A stretch of 64,000 nt of DNA from Vibrio sinus (GCF_023634645.1 NZ_JAMKMR010000014.1:1-64000); one strand, 5' to 3'; counted from the first letter of the stretch, positions 1 through 10,317 are shown. Program-made: numbers and translations. Notes: a model not told the origin generated them from the sequence alone.

Positions 1-53
1 ATGTAGACGTTTAGATAACTGGGTTGAATCCGTTTCACCCTGCTAACGTGTGG

Positions 54-3000
54 CTAACTACCACTCGCTAGACGCAAAGAATGTGGGTCATCGCCCCTGT
101 CTGAGTCGGTTTTAAATGTACCCATTAATCGCGTCAGCTTCTGCGCTAAGTCATCCATCGATTGGCTCGCAGCAGATGTCTCTTCAACCAATGACGCGTT
201 TTGTTGAGTCATTTCATCCATTTGGCCAATGGCTTTATTGACTTCGTTAATTCCCAAAGATTGCTCTTCACTGGCTTTGGTGATGTCCTCAATAATTGAG
301 CCTACCCGTTTCACCGATTCCACAATGTCTGCTAACGTGGTACCTGACTCGTTAACAAGGTGGCTACCTTCTTCGACTTTTACCACGCTATCTTTAATTA
401 AGTCGGTAATATCCCGCGCTGCAACACCTGTTCGCTGCGCCAGGTTACGGACTTCCGCCGCGACGACGGCAAATCCACGCCCATCTTCTCCGGCACGAGC
501 CGCTTCCACGGCCGCGTTAAGTGCGAGTAGGTTGGTCTGGAAAGCGATCTCTTCGATAACGGCAATGATGTCGGCAATTTTCTTACTACTTGCGCTAATG
601 GCATCCATTGCTGATACGGCTTGATTAACGATTTCGCCACCTTTTTCAGCCTGGGTACTTGTTTCAGCAGAAAGTTGGTTCACATATTGGGTACTTTCGG
701 TATTTTTCGTTACCGTGGTTGTGAGCTCTTCAAGGCTGGCTGCGGTTTCTTCAAGAGACGCAGCTTGCGCTTCAGTTCGGGTACTTAAGTCTAAATTACC
801 GGTGCGGATTTGTTGTGACGCGGTACTGATACTGTTTGATGAGCCAAGTATCTCTTTAACAAGATTTGAGAGGTTGCTGACACTGGTGTTGACCGCATCT
901 CGCAATATGGCAAACTCACCTTGGAAATCGCCTTTCATGGTTTCGGTGAGATCGCCATCTGCTAGTGCACTCAACACACTTTTACACTCATTGATTGGCG
1001 GAACTATCGCATCGAGTGCGGAGTTTACACCGACAATAATATCTTGGAAATCACCTTGGTGCTGCTGCTCATCGGCCCGAGCGGAAAGCTCTCCTTGTAC
1101 TGCGGCATTCGCGAGTTTATTGGCGTCTTTAACCAGTAGGTTAATGGCGGCAATACAAGTGTTCAGATTGTTCTTGATGTGATTAAAGTCACCTTGATAG
1201 TTCGCTGTGATAGGCTCTGGGATATCGCCTTTCGCAATGCGGTTCACGTATTCTGCAGCGGTGTTAAGTGGCGTCACTACTGCATCCAAGGTGGCGTTGA
1301 CGCCTTCGATGATCTTACGGAAATCGCCTTGGTGTTTGGACTCGTCTGCTCTTGCTTTGAGCTCACCTCTGACGGCTTCATCCACTAAGGTATTGGCATC
1401 GCCAACCAAGCGGTTAATCGCAGCTATACAGGTATTTAAGTTGTTCTTGATTTTGTTGAAGTCGCCTTTGTATTCATCGGTAATTGGTTCAGGGATATCC
1501 CCTTTGGCGATACGATTCACATAATCGGCAGCCATGTTGAGCGGGTTGACCACGGCATCAAGTGTCGCGTTGACCCCTTCGATGATCTTACGGAAATCCC
1601 CTTGGTGTTTGGATACATCCGCTCTTGCTTTGAGCTCACCTCTGACCGCTTCGTCAACTAAGTTATTGGCGTCGTTAACCATCTGGTTAATGGCCGAAAT
1701 ACAGGTATTTAAGTTGTTTTTAATTAAATTGAAATCCCCTTGATATTGTTCAGTAATTGGCGCTGGGATATCCCCTTTGGAAATGCGTTCGACATAATCC
1801 GCTGCTACGGTCAGTGGACCAACGATAGCGTCTAACATTTGGTTGATACCGTCGGCTAGGGTATGCATGAAGCCTTGGTATCTAGAGCTATCTAAGCGTT
1901 TATCGAGTTGTCCCGAGACCGCGGCATTGATGACGGAAGCAACTTGAGTTTCTGCATCACGCTGTTCAGTCATATCAGCCCATTCAACCACAGTACCCAA
2001 ACGTTCTCCTTTGTCGCCTAATACCGGGTTGGCCACAATATTGAAGATGCGCCCCCCAATAGTGATTTCCTCGCGATGTGTGCCTGTGATGCCTTTTAGT
2101 TGACTGAATACCTGAGTAGATGATTTATCGAAGACATCGATATTGGTGCCACGAAGGTTTGCAATATTGAGAGAAGGTAGGTCTTTTTTAAGCTGATTTT
2201 CATTCTGGCTTAGAAGCTGCTTAAACGCATCGTTGTAATAAATGACGGTATTTTTCGCGTCGGATACAATCACATTGGCTGACACATTGTCGAGTGCTTG
2301 GCGTATGCGATTGTTTTCCGCCGCCTGTTTGCGTTCTTGTTCTATCTGCGAACTGAGGTTACTTTGCATGGTGCCAAGCGATCTTAACAACTCACCAACT
2401 TCGTCAGTGGATGTTGAGTTGATTTCATTGTCGAGCTTGCCATTGGCTATCGCATTCGCAATGTCAACAGAGCGAGATAATGGTTTAGTGATAAGACGTT
2501 GGACAAAAATCAAAAATGCAACAGTAAGGCCGAGTGCCACCACTGTCGTTATAATGGACGCATTGAGTGCTTGGCCTGCGTCGACTTCAAGCTCATGTGA
2601 AAAGTCGACCAAGTCAGTAGAGAGTCTGTCTTCTACTTTTTTTAACGCATTAATTTTGTCTGTTTGCATTTTGAACCAATATGCGGGGTCTACCCCAAAT
2701 TGGCCGTTAGCCTCGTTTTCTAAGGCGATTTTACGCATATTATTCGTCGCGTCGATGAACTCGCCTTGCATTGTGTTTTTATAAAATGCGATGTGTTGGG
2801 CGGTGGCTAATGATTTAAAGACATCCATATACACATTTTGGATAGTAATGAGGGATTGGAGTCTATTGAATACGCCTGGTCCAAATTTGTCTTGAGAGAA
2901 GACGCCTGCTAATACCGCACGCTCTACACCGGCACGCTCTTTACTGTTTAGGAAGTTATAGTAGGCGGCCCCCATGTTTGCTAGCTGACCATCTGAACTT

Positions 3001-3497
3001 AACAAAGGTAACAAACCAACGATATCCAAATAAGCTGCGTTCTTTTTGTTGTAATAGGCGATGGCATCTTTGAGTGGAATACTGAGGTCAGAAATAGCTG
3101 TTCGTTGTTTGTTTAACTCTTCGCTCAGGTTCGTTGCTGCGTTCAACTGGTTGATAAACTTCTCACCAAATTGAGTGGCATCGAAGGTTTTAACAAAATT
3201 GAGCAAGGTTGCCAGTCTTTTGTCGACTTCAAGGCGTTGCTGTTGCAGCTCGTTGACAAACTTTTTGCCCCCGCTTCCAACGTAACCTGCGGTATAACCA
3301 CGCTCTTTTTGCATTTCATGTACCAGAGAACTCGCTTTTACTGATAATTTTGCAAGCTCTTGTATTTGTTTGTTTTCATGCTCGGTTCTCCAGTCCAATC
3401 GTATTTCTATTTGGGCAAAAAACAGCATGCAAATGATAGGGAGGAGCACTAGAGTAACGAGTTTCCACTTGAAACTCAAGTTATTGAAGAATTCCAT
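54..3497 (-). CDS. methyl-accepting chemotaxis protein with nitrate-sensor-like (NIT) periplasmic domain and poly-HAMP array
   Basis: Inner-membrane chemoreceptor that would signal to CheA/CheW. A first membrane helix lies near residues 10-30, then a long helical periplasmic domain of NIT type (about 40-300), a second helix (about 310-332) and a HAMP. A PAS-like region follows (about 395-515), then three near-identical tandem units of about 92 residues, each containing GDIPxPI...[12 protein letters not shown] and [17 protein letters not shown], and finally the MCP signalling domain with the conserved hairpin [20 protein letters not shown] near residue 1000. No C-terminal CheR-binding pentapeptide is visible. 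I chose the ATG at 3497 because AGGA lies 7 nt upstream and the hydrophobic helix then starts properly; an upstream in-frame ATG at 3536 has poorer spacing. The NIT ligand is inferred from fold only. Confidence 0.9.
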   Translation of the reverse strand: MEFFNNLSFKWKLVTLVLLPIICMLFFAQIEIRLDWRTEHENKQIQELAKLSVKASSLVHEMQKERGYTAGYVGSGGKKFVNELQQQRLEVDKRLATLLNFVKTFDATQFGEKFINQLNAATNLSEELNKQRTAISDLSIPLKDAIAYYNKKNAAYLDIVGLLPLLSSDGQLANMGAAYYNFLNSKERAGVERAVLAGVFSQDKFGPGVFNRLQSLITIQNVYMDVFKSLATAQHIAFYKNTMQGEFIDATNNMRKIALENEANGQFGVDPAYWFKMQTDKINALKKVEDRLSTDLVDFSHELEVDAGQALNASIITTVVALGLTVAFLIFVQRLITKPLSRSVDIANAIANGKLDNEINSTSTDEVGELLRSLGTMQSNLSSQIEQERKQAAENNRIRQALDNVSANVIVSDAKNTVIYYNDAFKQLLSQNENQLKKDLPSLNIANLRGTNIDVFDKSSTQVFSQLKGITGTHREEITIGGRIFNIVANPVLGDKGERLGTVVEWADMTEQRDAETQVASVINAAVSGQLDKRLDSSRYQGFMHTLADGINQMLDAIVGPLTVAADYVERISKGDIPAPITEQYQGDFNLIKNNLNTCISAINQMVNDANNLVDEAVRGELKARADVSKHQGDFRKIIEGVNATLDAVVNPLNMAADYVNRIAKGDIPEPITDEYKGDFNKIKNNLNTCIAAINRLVGDANTLVDEAVRGELKARADESKHQGDFRKIIEGVNATLDAVVTPLNTAAEYVNRIAKGDIPEPITANYQGDFNHIKNNLNTCIAAINLLVKDANKLANAAVQGELSARADEQQHQGDFQDIIVGVNSALDAIVPPINECKSVLSALADGDLTETMKGDFQGEFAILRDAVNTSVSNLSNLVKEILGSSNSISTASQQIRTGNLDLSTRTEAQAASLEETAASLEELTTTVTKNTESTQYVNQLSAETSTQAEKGGEIVNQAVSAMDAISASSKKIADIIAVIEEIAFQTNLLALNAAVEAARAGEDGRGFAVVAAEVRNLAQRTGVAARDITDLIKDSVVKVEEGSHLVNESGTTLADIVESVKRVGSIIEDITKASEEQSLGINEVNKAIGQMDEMTQQNASLVEETSAASQSMDDLAQKLTRLMGTFKTDSDRGDDPHSLRLASGS
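1000..1830 (-). repeat. three tandem ~276-bp repeats inside the chemoreceptor gene
   Basis: The stretch encoding the poly-HAMP array is repeated about every 276 bp, with period markers at the codons for [30 protein letters not shown] and [10 protein letters not shown]. The two inner units are nearly identical in DNA as well as protein, which suggests recent duplication or homogenisation. The repeat number could vary between strains by slippage or recombination. Confidence 0.85.
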
Positions 3498-3666
3498 AGC
3501 CGATTCCTGACAGATCGTGGTTAATGTAAGTTCCATCTCTTTCTGCGTTTTTGGGGCATTTGCTCTACGACAGACTCACAGTTTGCCTTCAGTACTTTAA
3601 CGCTAGTACTTTAACGCTAGCACTGATTATGTTATATGCAAGTTCAATCACTCATTGGCGGGGCTG

Positions 3667-3705
3667 ATATACCCAAACTCTCAGCGTGGCCTGGTTTGGG
3701 TATAT
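3667..3705. repeat. 12-bp perfect inverted repeat with TATACCCAAAC ends
   Basis: ATATACCCAAAC at 3667-3678 is followed after 15 nt by its exact complement GTTTGGGTATAT at 3694-3705. It lies between the chemoreceptor and MATE genes and could act as a terminator-like hairpin for either side. The TATACCCAAAC end recurs at 8803, so I regard it as a member of a dispersed Vibrio intergenic repeat family. That family assignment is from memory. Confidence 0.6.
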
Positions 3706-3720
3706 TCACTGGTTAATACT

Positions 3721-5073
3721 CTATAATTCAGGGGACTGCAGGTGTGTCCGAGTGGGCTGAATATCAGTTGAAAGGCGAATGTCACGCATGAGCATCATGT
3801 ATACGACGACGCTTAAGGCGATATTAGACAGTGGGAACGCAATCCAAATACCGGTGACGCCGTAGAGCTTGGGCATGACGTATAGAAATGGCAGCAAAAT
3901 TAACACGTTCCCTATGGTGACAAACATGGCTTTGCCTCCTTTATTGACGGATTGGTAGTAGGCGGCAGCGACAACTAAAAAGCCATCTAAAAACAACGCA
4001 AACATGTGTAAATGAATACCAAGTACTGTACTTTCAATGAGTGATTGGTCCGTATTGTTGAAGATAGACACAAATGCGTGTGGGAATAGGTTCAATAAAA
4101 TGACGAACGCGACACCACCTAGAACGGAACTGCCCATCGCCACCTTGAGCAGTTTGCGGATATTGTCTTGATTTCGCGCCCCGTGATTGTAGCTTACTAA
4201 AGGTTGCATACCGTTCGCGATGCCTTCGGCGACCAGGTAGTAAATAATGACAATGTAGCCAACGATGGCATAAGCGCCAATTAAGAGCTCATTGCCATAT
4301 TGAGCGAACAAAGCGTTGTGTACGGCGACCATCACCGAGCTGTAGGCGTACATGAAAAAGCTTGAAGTGCCAATTAATATAATTTTCGGGATAAGATTAA
4401 ATTGCACTTTCATATCACGCAGAGTTAAACGTAATTGCGCTTTGTTAGTGAAAAAGTAACTGACACCTAATAGGGTTACTACCAGTTGTGCGATACCAGT
4501 AGCAAGCGCTGCGCCCATGAGCTCCCAACCAAGGTAGGCGATAAAAATATAGTCCAGCACAATGTTGACCACGGCACCAATGACCATCAAGGTGGTGGCT
4601 AAATTTGGATTTCCATCGTTGCGCAGTAGAAACGGAACCGCAATAGAGCCGAGAGAAAATACACTCGCGATGCTCAATATGTGCAGATACTGAAGCCCGA
4701 GTTGATAGACTCGGCCTTCTGCGCCTTGCCAGCGGATAAAGTCGTCTGAGTAAAGTAGCAAGGTTGCGGTGACGATTGGCATTAATGCAACCAACAATAA
4801 AAGACCTGTGCTAAGCACACGCTTCGCGCCTTCAATATCGTGCTCACCTTGACGTATTGATGCCAAGGCCCCAGTACCCACACCCACCATCATGCCGATG
4901 CCTAAAATTGAACCAATAATGGGCCAGGCTACGTTGATCCCGGCTAATCCATCGGCCCCGACATAGTGGCCGATAAAGACCCCGTCAATCACTTGGTAGA
5001 GGCCATTTACTAACATGGCCGCAACGGTTGGGATGGTGTATTTCCAAAACTGTCTATAGATTGAGTTTTTCAT
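3721..5073 (-). CDS. MATE family multidrug/Na+ efflux transporter
   Basis: Polytopic inner-membrane antiporter of about 450 residues with the 12-helix pattern of the MATE (NorM/DinF) family. The two homologous halves each begin with a FIGHYVGADGLAGIN-like or comparable loop. It probably exports cationic drugs in exchange for Na+ or H+. The open frame extends to a TTG at 5085, but the ATG at 5073 is the more natural start. The gene follows a MarR-family gene on the same strand, 68 nt away. A perfect palindrome (5086-5104), identical in its arms to one upstream of the marR gene, ends 12 nt before the start codon, so repression by that MarR protein is likely. The substrate cannot be told from the sequence. 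Confidence 0.88.
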   Translation of the reverse strand: MKNSIYRQFWKYTIPTVAAMLVNGLYQVIDGVFIGHYVGADGLAGINVAWPIIGSILGIGMMVGVGTGALASIRQGEHDIEGAKRVLSTGLLLLVALMPIVTATLLLYSDDFIRWQGAEGRVYQLGLQYLHILSIASVFSLGSIAVPFLLRNDGNPNLATTLMVIGAVVNIVLDYIFIAYLGWELMGAALATGIAQLVVTLLGVSYFFTNKAQLRLTLRDMKVQFNLIPKIILIGTSSFFMYAYSSVMVAVHNALFAQYGNELLIGAYAIVGYIVIIYYLVAEGIANGMQPLVSYNHGARNQDNIRKLLKVAMGSSVLGGVAFVILLNLFPHAFVSIFNNTDQSLIESTVLGIHLHMFALFLDGFLVVAAAYYQSVNKGGKAMFVTIGNVLILLPFLYVMPKLYGVTGIWIAFPLSNIALSVVVYMMLMRDIRLSTDIQPTRTHLQSPEL

Positions 5074-5085
5074 GTTCAATACCAA

Positions 5086-5104
5086 TAGTTAGCAAGGCTA
5101 ACTA
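5086..5104. promoter_or_regulatory. putative MarR operator upstream of MATE gene
   Basis: Perfect palindrome TAGTTAGC-AAG-GCTAACTA. The same 8-3-8 element occurs at 5583-5601 ahead of the MarR gene. Its place just before the MATE start suggests that a bound repressor would block the start of transcription or of translation there. Confidence 0.7.
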
Positions 5105-5141
5105 AATAGTTAAATTTTTTCGGGTTTTAAGGCCATAGTGC

Positions 5142-5555
5142 CTAACCGCCTAGGGCCTTGTTCAAAAGTCGCTGAAGCTGCTGAGCTTCTTCGTGACTGA
5201 GTTTATGATTCATTTTTTCTGCAATGTCTTTATAAACCACTTCCTCTAAAGACATTTTGTCCGTTACGTCTTTGGTCAACATAACTCGTTTAGAGCGCGC
5301 GTCTTCAGGGCATATAATGCGTTTTACTAAGCCCTTTTTCTCTAAACGCGCCACCATATTCGAAGCTGACGGTTTGGTCACTAACAACTCTTTAGCGAGG
5401 TCTGTGATACGCACACCTTCAGAGTGCATTTGAATGACACGAAGATAATCAAATTCGTTGAAACTCAAACGCGAAAGCGGATCTTCTTTTGCGTACACAC
5501 GCCAAGACTTAGCACAAAAACGCTCTAAATCTATCAAGCTTTTTTCTAACGCCAT
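5142..5555 (-). CDS. MarR family transcriptional regulator
   Basis: 137-residue winged-helix repressor of MarR type. The recognition helix and wing are in ITDLAKELLVTKPSASNMVARLEKKGLVKR (about 48-77) and ICPEDARSKRVMLT, which is the usual D-x-R-x-x-R wing motif. Terminal helices would form the dimer interface. It lies directly upstream of a MATE pump gene on the same strand, and identical palindromes precede both genes. This points to autoregulation plus control of the pump, probably relieved by a small phenolic or drug ligand. The start is the ATG at 5555; no strong ribosome binding site is seen. Confidence 0.88.
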   Translation of the reverse strand: MALEKSLIDLERFCAKSWRVYAKEDPLSRLSFNEFDYLRVIQMHSEGVRITDLAKELLVTKPSASNMVARLEKKGLVKRIICPEDARSKRVMLTKDVTDKMSLEEVVYKDIAEKMNHKLSHEEAQQLQRLLNKALGG

Positions 5556-5582
5556 ATTTCTAACGCCACAGGTTCGATTATT

Positions 5583-5601
5583 TAGTTAGCTTGGCTAACT
5601 A
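5583..5601. promoter_or_regulatory. putative MarR autoregulatory operator
   Basis: Perfect palindrome TAGTTAGC-TTG-GCTAACTA, 28 nt upstream of the marR-like start codon. Its arms are identical to those at 5086-5104. Confidence 0.72.
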
Positions 5602-5641
5602 TTCTAATCGAGCTTTGGTTAAATTACAACAAGCTCAAAAA

Positions 5642-6127
5642 CTATCCGCAGCATTTTTTGTATTTTTTGCCACTGCCGCATACACATGGGTCATTGCGTC
5701 CAGGCTTCTTACTGCTTGATGGAGCGCTAGTATCGAGTGTGTCGGGAAAGGTGCCATCTATGTAGTACCAAAGGCCATTTTCTTTGACAAAGCGGGAGCG
5801 TTCTTGCAAGCACAGTTCTTGCCCATCTTCGATAAGATAAGCTTGAAAAGTAACGAAGCCTTCGTTGGGATGTTGGCTGGATTCAGCGGAGACAACGTTT
5901 AGGCTAGTCCAGTGGCTCTCGATTGACTGTTGGATGGCGTCTCTTTGCTCCTCTGCGTGGCAACTTGGGTGATAGGTAAGAATGACGTAGTCGACAAGTT
6001 TTAGGACGTGTGCGGAATAGCGCGAGCGCATTAGCTTTTCAGGTGTTGTCGCTTTGGCATGGTCTAAGTGGATAGGCTCGCAACAAGAGGAATATGGCAG
6101 GTTACTTCCACAAGGGCATAAAATCAT
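5642..6127 (-). CDS. YchJ family protein with two SEC-C-type zinc motifs
   Basis: Protein of about 161 residues of the YchJ (UPF0225) family. It carries an N-terminal CPCGSNLPYSSCC cysteine cluster, a central NTF2-like domain, and a C-terminal SEC-C motif GRNDPCVCGSGKKYKKCC that should bind one zinc. SEC-C motifs are known from SecA, where they contact SecB and ribosomes; the role of YchJ is not established. The frame is open to a GTG at 6139, but the ATG at 6127 gives the N-terminus closest to the family. It is a stand-alone gene on the minus strand, 83 nt from the next gene. Confidence 0.85.
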   Translation of the reverse strand: MILCPCGSNLPYSSCCEPIHLDHAKATTPEKLMRSRYSAHVLKLVDYVILTYHPSCHAEEQRDAIQQSIESHWTSLNVVSAESSQHPNEGFVTFQAYLIEDGQELCLQERSRFVKENGLWYYIDGTFPDTLDTSAPSSSKKPGRNDPCVCGSGKKYKKCCG

Positions 6128-6210
6128 AGCAAAGATCACGATTAAAAATAAGGTGGGATAAGTGTAGGGAGGCTATCAAAAGTTGCAATCTAAATTTGAA
6201 CTGGAGTCAA

Positions 6211-7434
6211 TCAAGAAACCACGGACAGGAGCTCGGTCGTCCATACGAGCGCTTCGTCATAGCTCTCACTTAGGTCGTCTTCCTGAATGCTGATATTGGA
6301 TGCCAGTTGAGTGACTTTGTCCCATTCGGCTTTTTCATAGGCTATGGCTAGAGTGAGAATGTCGCCTAAATGCCCTTCACCGTTAACTAGTGCAGACTTC
6401 ACGGACTCGCCGATGGGCATTTCTTCAACCAGAGCGTCGAGTGGTTGATCGAGCAGGCTATCTAACAGAGAAAACATTCCAGTGAGAAATGCAGAGCCTT
6501 CCTCAATTTGCTGTTTAATGTTGCACTTGGAGTAGATCAACTCGCAGTGCCGAGCTCGCTGAATCGATAAGCTGTATAAGTAATCTGGTTTTGAGTTTTC
6601 TTCGGTTGATGCGATGGCGACTAAAGAGACAAATTTGCGCAAGCGCTTTTCACCCAGATACACCAAAGCTTGTTTAAAGGATTGAATCTTAGTGCGAACA
6701 TAAACTGAAGAGTTAACGTAGGTCAGCAATTTGTAGGATAGAGACACATCCTTGGCGACCAGCTGCTCGATGGCGTCGTAATCGATATTTTGTCGCGATA
6801 TTTCTTTACACAAACTGACCACAGTTAAAAATGAAGGCTCTAGCGATTTTTTTTGTATCAGTTCAGGACGGCTAAAAAAGTAACCTTGGAAGTAATGAAA
6901 CCCGGCCGCTTTGGCTTGGTTAAACTCCTCGTGCGTTTCGACTTTTTCGGCTAAAAACTCAATGTCTAGCTTTTTAACGCTGCGCATAAAAGTTTTTGCT
7001 CGCAGTATCGAAACCAGCTTAATGTCGAATTTAATGATTGAAATATATGGATAAAAAGATTTCCATTCTGGGCTTGGGATAAAGTCATCTAACGCAAGTT
7101 TGTAGCCCAGCTCTGACATTTCTTTTACCGCATCTAATAGCTCTTTGGTGGGTTCGCAATCTTCTAAAATTTCAACGACGAGGCTTTCTGAAGGAAACAA
7201 CGTCGGTATGCGGTTGATGAGACTTTTGTAGGGAAAGTTAACGAAGCCTAGGTGATCACCCAGTGTCTTGTAGTGGGTAGATAAAAAGTGATCAGACAGT
7301 AGCCTGCTTGTCGCCAGCTCAGGGTCGATTTCAGGGAAGGTGTTATTGGGACCATCGCGAAATAGCACTTCATATCCGATCGTCTTTTTGTCGCCATCCA
7401 ATATTGGCTGCCTAGCTATGTATGAATTTTTCAA
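6211..7434 (-). CDS. EAL and HDOD domain protein (YuxH type)
   Basis: 407-residue cytoplasmic protein. Residues 1-200 form an EAL domain beginning YIARQPILDGDKKTIGYEVLFR, and residues 200-390 form an HDOD domain (SLSYKLLTYVNSSVY... LGEKRLRKFVSLVA). The signature reads EVL in place of EAL, and several metal ligands expected in active c-di-GMP phosphodiesterases are absent. The family is therefore more likely a c-di-GMP or protein-binding regulator than an enzyme. The only in-frame start that fits is TTG at 7434, without a clear Shine-Dalgarno, 20 nt after the lpxH stop. It is probably co-transcribed with lpxH. Confidence 0.85.
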   Translation of the reverse strand: MKNSYIARQPILDGDKKTIGYEVLFRDGPNNTFPEIDPELATSRLLSDHFLSTHYKTLGDHLGFVNFPYKSLINRIPTLFPSESLVVEILEDCEPTKELLDAVKEMSELGYKLALDDFIPSPEWKSFYPYISIIKFDIKLVSILRAKTFMRSVKKLDIEFLAEKVETHEEFNQAKAAGFHYFQGYFFSRPELIQKKSLEPSFLTVVSLCKEISRQNIDYDAIEQLVAKDVSLSYKLLTYVNSSVYVRTKIQSFKQALVYLGEKRLRKFVSLVAIASTEENSKPDYLYSLSIQRARHCELIYSKCNIKQQIEEGSAFLTGMFSLLDSLLDQPLDALVEEMPIGESVKSALVNGEGHLGDILTLAIAYEKAEWDKVTQLASNISIQEDDLSESYDEALVWTTELLSVVS

Positions 7435-7454
7435 GTCGACATTACTTATTTTAG

Positions 7455-8195
7455 TTAGTGAGATGACTTTGAGCTAAATGGGCGCGTTTGCAGTTCATAC
7501 CCAGTTTTATCATAGACTAATACTGAACCTTGCGTATACCAATCACCTAATACCACACGAGTTTTTTCTCCTTTTGTGCTATTGATACGGTGTACGTTTG
7601 GTCTGTGAGTGTGTCCATGTATCATTAAGTCGACATCGTGCTGGTCCATCACTTTTTCCACTTCGCTAGCGGTCACATCCATGATATCGAGTGACTTATC
7701 GCGCTTGTCATTTTTGATGTCAGACTGCACTTTGCTAACGATTTTCTCTTTCCATGTAAAGGGTAGGCGGTTGAAAATCCATTGCAGCCAAGGTTGGTGA
7801 ACCTTTTGACGAAATTTAAGATAATTGATATCTCGTGTACAAAGCGTATCACCGTGAAGAATGACGGCTTTTTTGCCATACAAATCGACGACGGTTTCTT
7901 GCTGCAAAATTTGAATGCCCGTTTGTTTGGCAAATCGCTTACCTAGTAGAAAGTCGCGATTGCCTTGGATAAAGTAGCAAGGAATACCCAAGCCAGTAAG
8001 TTGCTGAAATTCATGCTTGATCTGAGTGGCAAACTCGGAACGATCATCATCACCTATCCAAAATTCAAACAGATCACCCAACACGTATAAAGCGTCGGCG
8101 TGTATCGCTTCTTCGCGCATAAATTGGATGAAACATTCGGTGGTATCAGGGGCGTCGGGGGTAAGGTGTAAGTCAGAAATAAATAAAATGGCCAT
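7455..8195 (-). CDS. lpxH: UDP-2,3-diacylglucosamine diphosphatase LpxH
   Basis: Calcineurin-like phosphoesterase that hydrolyses UDP-2,3-diacylglucosamine to lipid X and UMP in lipid A synthesis, working at the inner face of the cytoplasmic membrane. Metal-binding motifs are visible in order: FISDLHL (residues 5-11), [20 protein letters not shown] and the C-terminal MIHGHTHRP. The 246-residue length is typical. ppiB lies upstream on the same strand 57 nt away, matching the common ppiB-lpxH neighbourhood of gammaproteobacteria. Confidence 0.97.
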   Translation of the reverse strand: MAILFISDLHLTPDAPDTTECFIQFMREEAIHADALYVLGDLFEFWIGDDDRSEFATQIKHEFQQLTGLGIPCYFIQGNRDFLLGKRFAKQTGIQILQQETVVDLYGKKAVILHGDTLCTRDINYLKFRQKVHQPWLQWIFNRLPFTWKEKIVSKVQSDIKNDKRDKSLDIMDVTASEVEKVMDQHDVDLMIHGHTHRPNVHRINSTKGEKTRVVLGDWYTQGSVLVYDKTGYELQTRPFSSKSSH

Positions 8196-8252
8196 AGCGA
8201 TTAAATAGGAGAGCAGTGCCGCTCTCCTTAATAGGTTCTCTTAACTGGTGGA

Positions 8253-8747
8253 TTATTCAGCGATAGTCGTGCCAGTGATGATCACTTCTTCAAGAGGAAC
8301 ATCTTGGTGCATGCCCATTGAACCTGTGCTTACACCTTTAATTTGGTTAACGATTTCCATGCCTTCTACAACTTCACCGAATACACAGTAACCCCAGCCA
8401 TCAGGTGTCTCTGAGCGGAAGTCTAGGAAAGTGTTGTCGTTCACGTTGATAAAGAACTGAGAGCTAGCGGAATGTGGTTCCATCGTACGCGCCATTGCAA
8501 GTGTACCCACTTTGTTGCTTAGGCCATTGTTTGCTTCGTTTTTGATCGTTTCACGAGTTGGCTTTTCACGTAGGCCAGACTCCATGCCACCGCCTTGAAT
8601 CATGAATCCGTCGATAACGCGGTGGAAAAGCGTGTTATCGTAAAAGCCGTCACGGCAATATTGAGCGAAGTTTGCACTGGTTACTGGTGCATTTTCTTCA
8701 TTTAGCTGAATTTTAATATCGCCAAAGTTAGTGTGAAGGGTGATCAT
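8253..8747 (-). CDS. ppiB: peptidyl-prolyl cis-trans isomerase B (cyclophilin)
   Basis: 164-residue cytoplasmic cyclophilin that speeds proline isomerisation during folding. The conserved core [13 protein letters not shown] (residues 41-53) holds the catalytic Arg of the FHR motif. [15 protein letters not shown] and [16 protein letters not shown] follow. No signal peptide is present, so this is the PpiB rather than the periplasmic PpiA form. It heads a minus-strand group with lpxH and the EAL-HDOD gene and is divergent from cysS. Confidence 0.97.
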   Translation of the reverse strand: MITLHTNFGDIKIQLNEENAPVTSANFAQYCRDGFYDNTLFHRVIDGFMIQGGGMESGLREKPTRETIKNEANNGLSNKVGTLAMARTMEPHSASSQFFINVNDNTFLDFRSETPDGWGYCVFGEVVEGMEIVNQIKGVSTGSMGMHQDVPLEEVIITGTTIAE

Positions 8748-8802
8748 GACAAATACCTTTTCTGTGTTTATGGTTTGAAGACGCGATTCTATCTTATCGT
8801 AG

Positions 8803-8878
8803 TATACCCAAACAACCTGAAGATGCAGAATTCAAGTAAACGGTATTACCTAAACTCTGAACTATTGATATACTCGAA
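8803..8878. repeat. TATACCCAAAC-type intergenic element
   Basis: The ppiB-cysS gap contains TATACCCAAACAACCTGAAG followed by ATGCAG and, some 40 nt on, ATTGATATACTCG as a decayed inverted end. It shares TATACCCAAAC with the palindrome at 3667-3705. I take it as a degenerate copy of a dispersed Vibrio intergenic repeat, an assignment made from memory. Confidence 0.45.
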
Positions 8879-8915
8879 CATCCAATTTTTTTCATCAACT
8901 TATTAGATAGAGATC

Positions 8916-10298
8916 ATGTTAAAGATATATAACACACTCACACGACAGAAAGAGGAATTCAAACCAATCAATGCTGGCAAAGTTGGCATGTATGTCTGTG
9001 GGGTAACCATTTATGATCTCTGTCATATTGGACATGGCCGCACGTTTGTTTCTTTTGATGTCGTGGCTCGCTATCTTCGTTATGCGGGTTACGATCTAAC
9101 CTTCGTCAGAAACATCACAGATATCGACGATAAAATCATCAAGCGAGCTGCGGAAAATAACGAAACTTGTGACAGCCTAACTAATCGCCTGATTGGTGAA
9201 ATGCACAACGACTTTGATGCGCTCAATATGAAAAGGCCAGATGTCGAGCCAAGAGCCACGGAATTTATCAAAGAAATCATCCAAGTTGTAGAAAAGCTCA
9301 TTGAGAAAGGCTTTGCGTACGTTGCTGACAACGGTGACGTGATGTTTGAAGTCAGCAAATATGATGAATACGGCAAGCTTTCGAAACAAGATCTTGAACA
9401 ATTGCAAGCCGGAGCCCGTGTGGGCGTCGACCTTGCCAAACGCAGCCCACTTGATTTTGTGTTGTGGAAAATGTCTAAACCTGGCGAACCGACTTGGGAA
9501 TCCCCATGGGGCGCGGGCCGCCCAGGCTGGCATATCGAATGTTCTGCGATGAACTCCTCTATTCTCGGTGATCATTTCGATATTCATGGTGGTGGCTCGG
9601 ACTTACAATTCCCACACCATGAAAATGAAATTGCTCAATCTGTATGTGCCCATGGGACTCAATATGTGAATACCTGGATGCACAGTGGCATGGTGATGGT
9701 AGACAAAGAGAAAATGTCCAAATCTCTTGGTAACTTCTTTACCATCCGTGATGTGCTTGCTCACTATGATCCTGAAACGGTTCGCTACTTCTTGATGTCT
9801 GGCCATTATCGTAGCCAACTCAATTACAGTGAGGAAAACTTAAACCAAGCACGCGCTTCATTAGAAAGGTTATACACATCTCTACGCGGGCTCGACTTAA
9901 CGGTTGCAGCGAGTGGTGGTGACGAGTACAGAACTCGCTTCGTTGACGCGATGGATGACGATTTCAATACGCCAGAGGCTTACTCAGTGCTATTTGACCT
10001 CGCGAGAGAAATCAATCGCTTAAAAGGCGATGATCTGGAAAAAGCCAATCAACTTGGTGCACTACTTCGAGAGCTAGCCGACGTGATCGGTATATTAGGT
10101 CAAGAGCCAGAAGCCTTTTTGCAAGGAGGGGCTGGAGATGATGATGAAGTGGCTGAAATTGAAGCTCTCATCAAACTGCGCAATGATTCTCGTGCTGCAA
10201 AGGATTGGGCAAATGCCGATCTAGCACGTGACAAACTGGCGGCAATGAACATCGTGTTGGAAGATGGTCCGCAAGGGACGACCTGGCGTAAAAAATAA
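8916..10298 (+). CDS. cysS: cysteinyl-tRNA synthetase
   Basis: Class I synthetase that charges tRNA-Cys. It shows the zinc-site Cys and HIGH motif in [18 protein letters not shown] (residues 25-42), the GWHIECSAM and HHENEIAQ zinc/cysteine-binding segments, and KMSKSLGNF for the KMSKS loop. The C-terminal anticodon-binding domain ends at residue 460, the usual length. The gene is divergent from ppiB and is followed by a good intrinsic terminator. Confidence 0.98.
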   Translation: MLKIYNTLTRQKEEFKPINAGKVGMYVCGVTIYDLCHIGHGRTFVSFDVVARYLRYAGYDLTFVRNITDIDDKIIKRAAENNETCDSLTNRLIGEMHNDFDALNMKRPDVEPRATEFIKEIIQVVEKLIEKGFAYVADNGDVMFEVSKYDEYGKLSKQDLEQLQAGARVGVDLAKRSPLDFVLWKMSKPGEPTWESPWGAGRPGWHIECSAMNSSILGDHFDIHGGGSDLQFPHHENEIAQSVCAHGTQYVNTWMHSGMVMVDKEKMSKSLGNFFTIRDVLAHYDPETVRYFLMSGHYRSQLNYSEENLNQARASLERLYTSLRGLDLTVAASGGDEYRTRFVDAMDDDFNTPEAYSVLFDLAREINRLKGDDLEKANQLGALLRELADVIGILGQEPEAFLQGGAGDDDEVAEIEALIKLRNDSRAAKDWANADLARDKLAAMNIVLEDGPQGTTWRKK

Positions 10299-10317
10299 CA
10301 CCTTTCATATATTATTT

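Noticed and set aside
229-1743. Plus-strand open frames over the chemoreceptor gene
   Set aside because: They mirror the minus-strand repeats and have no ribosome binding sites or recognisable protein features.
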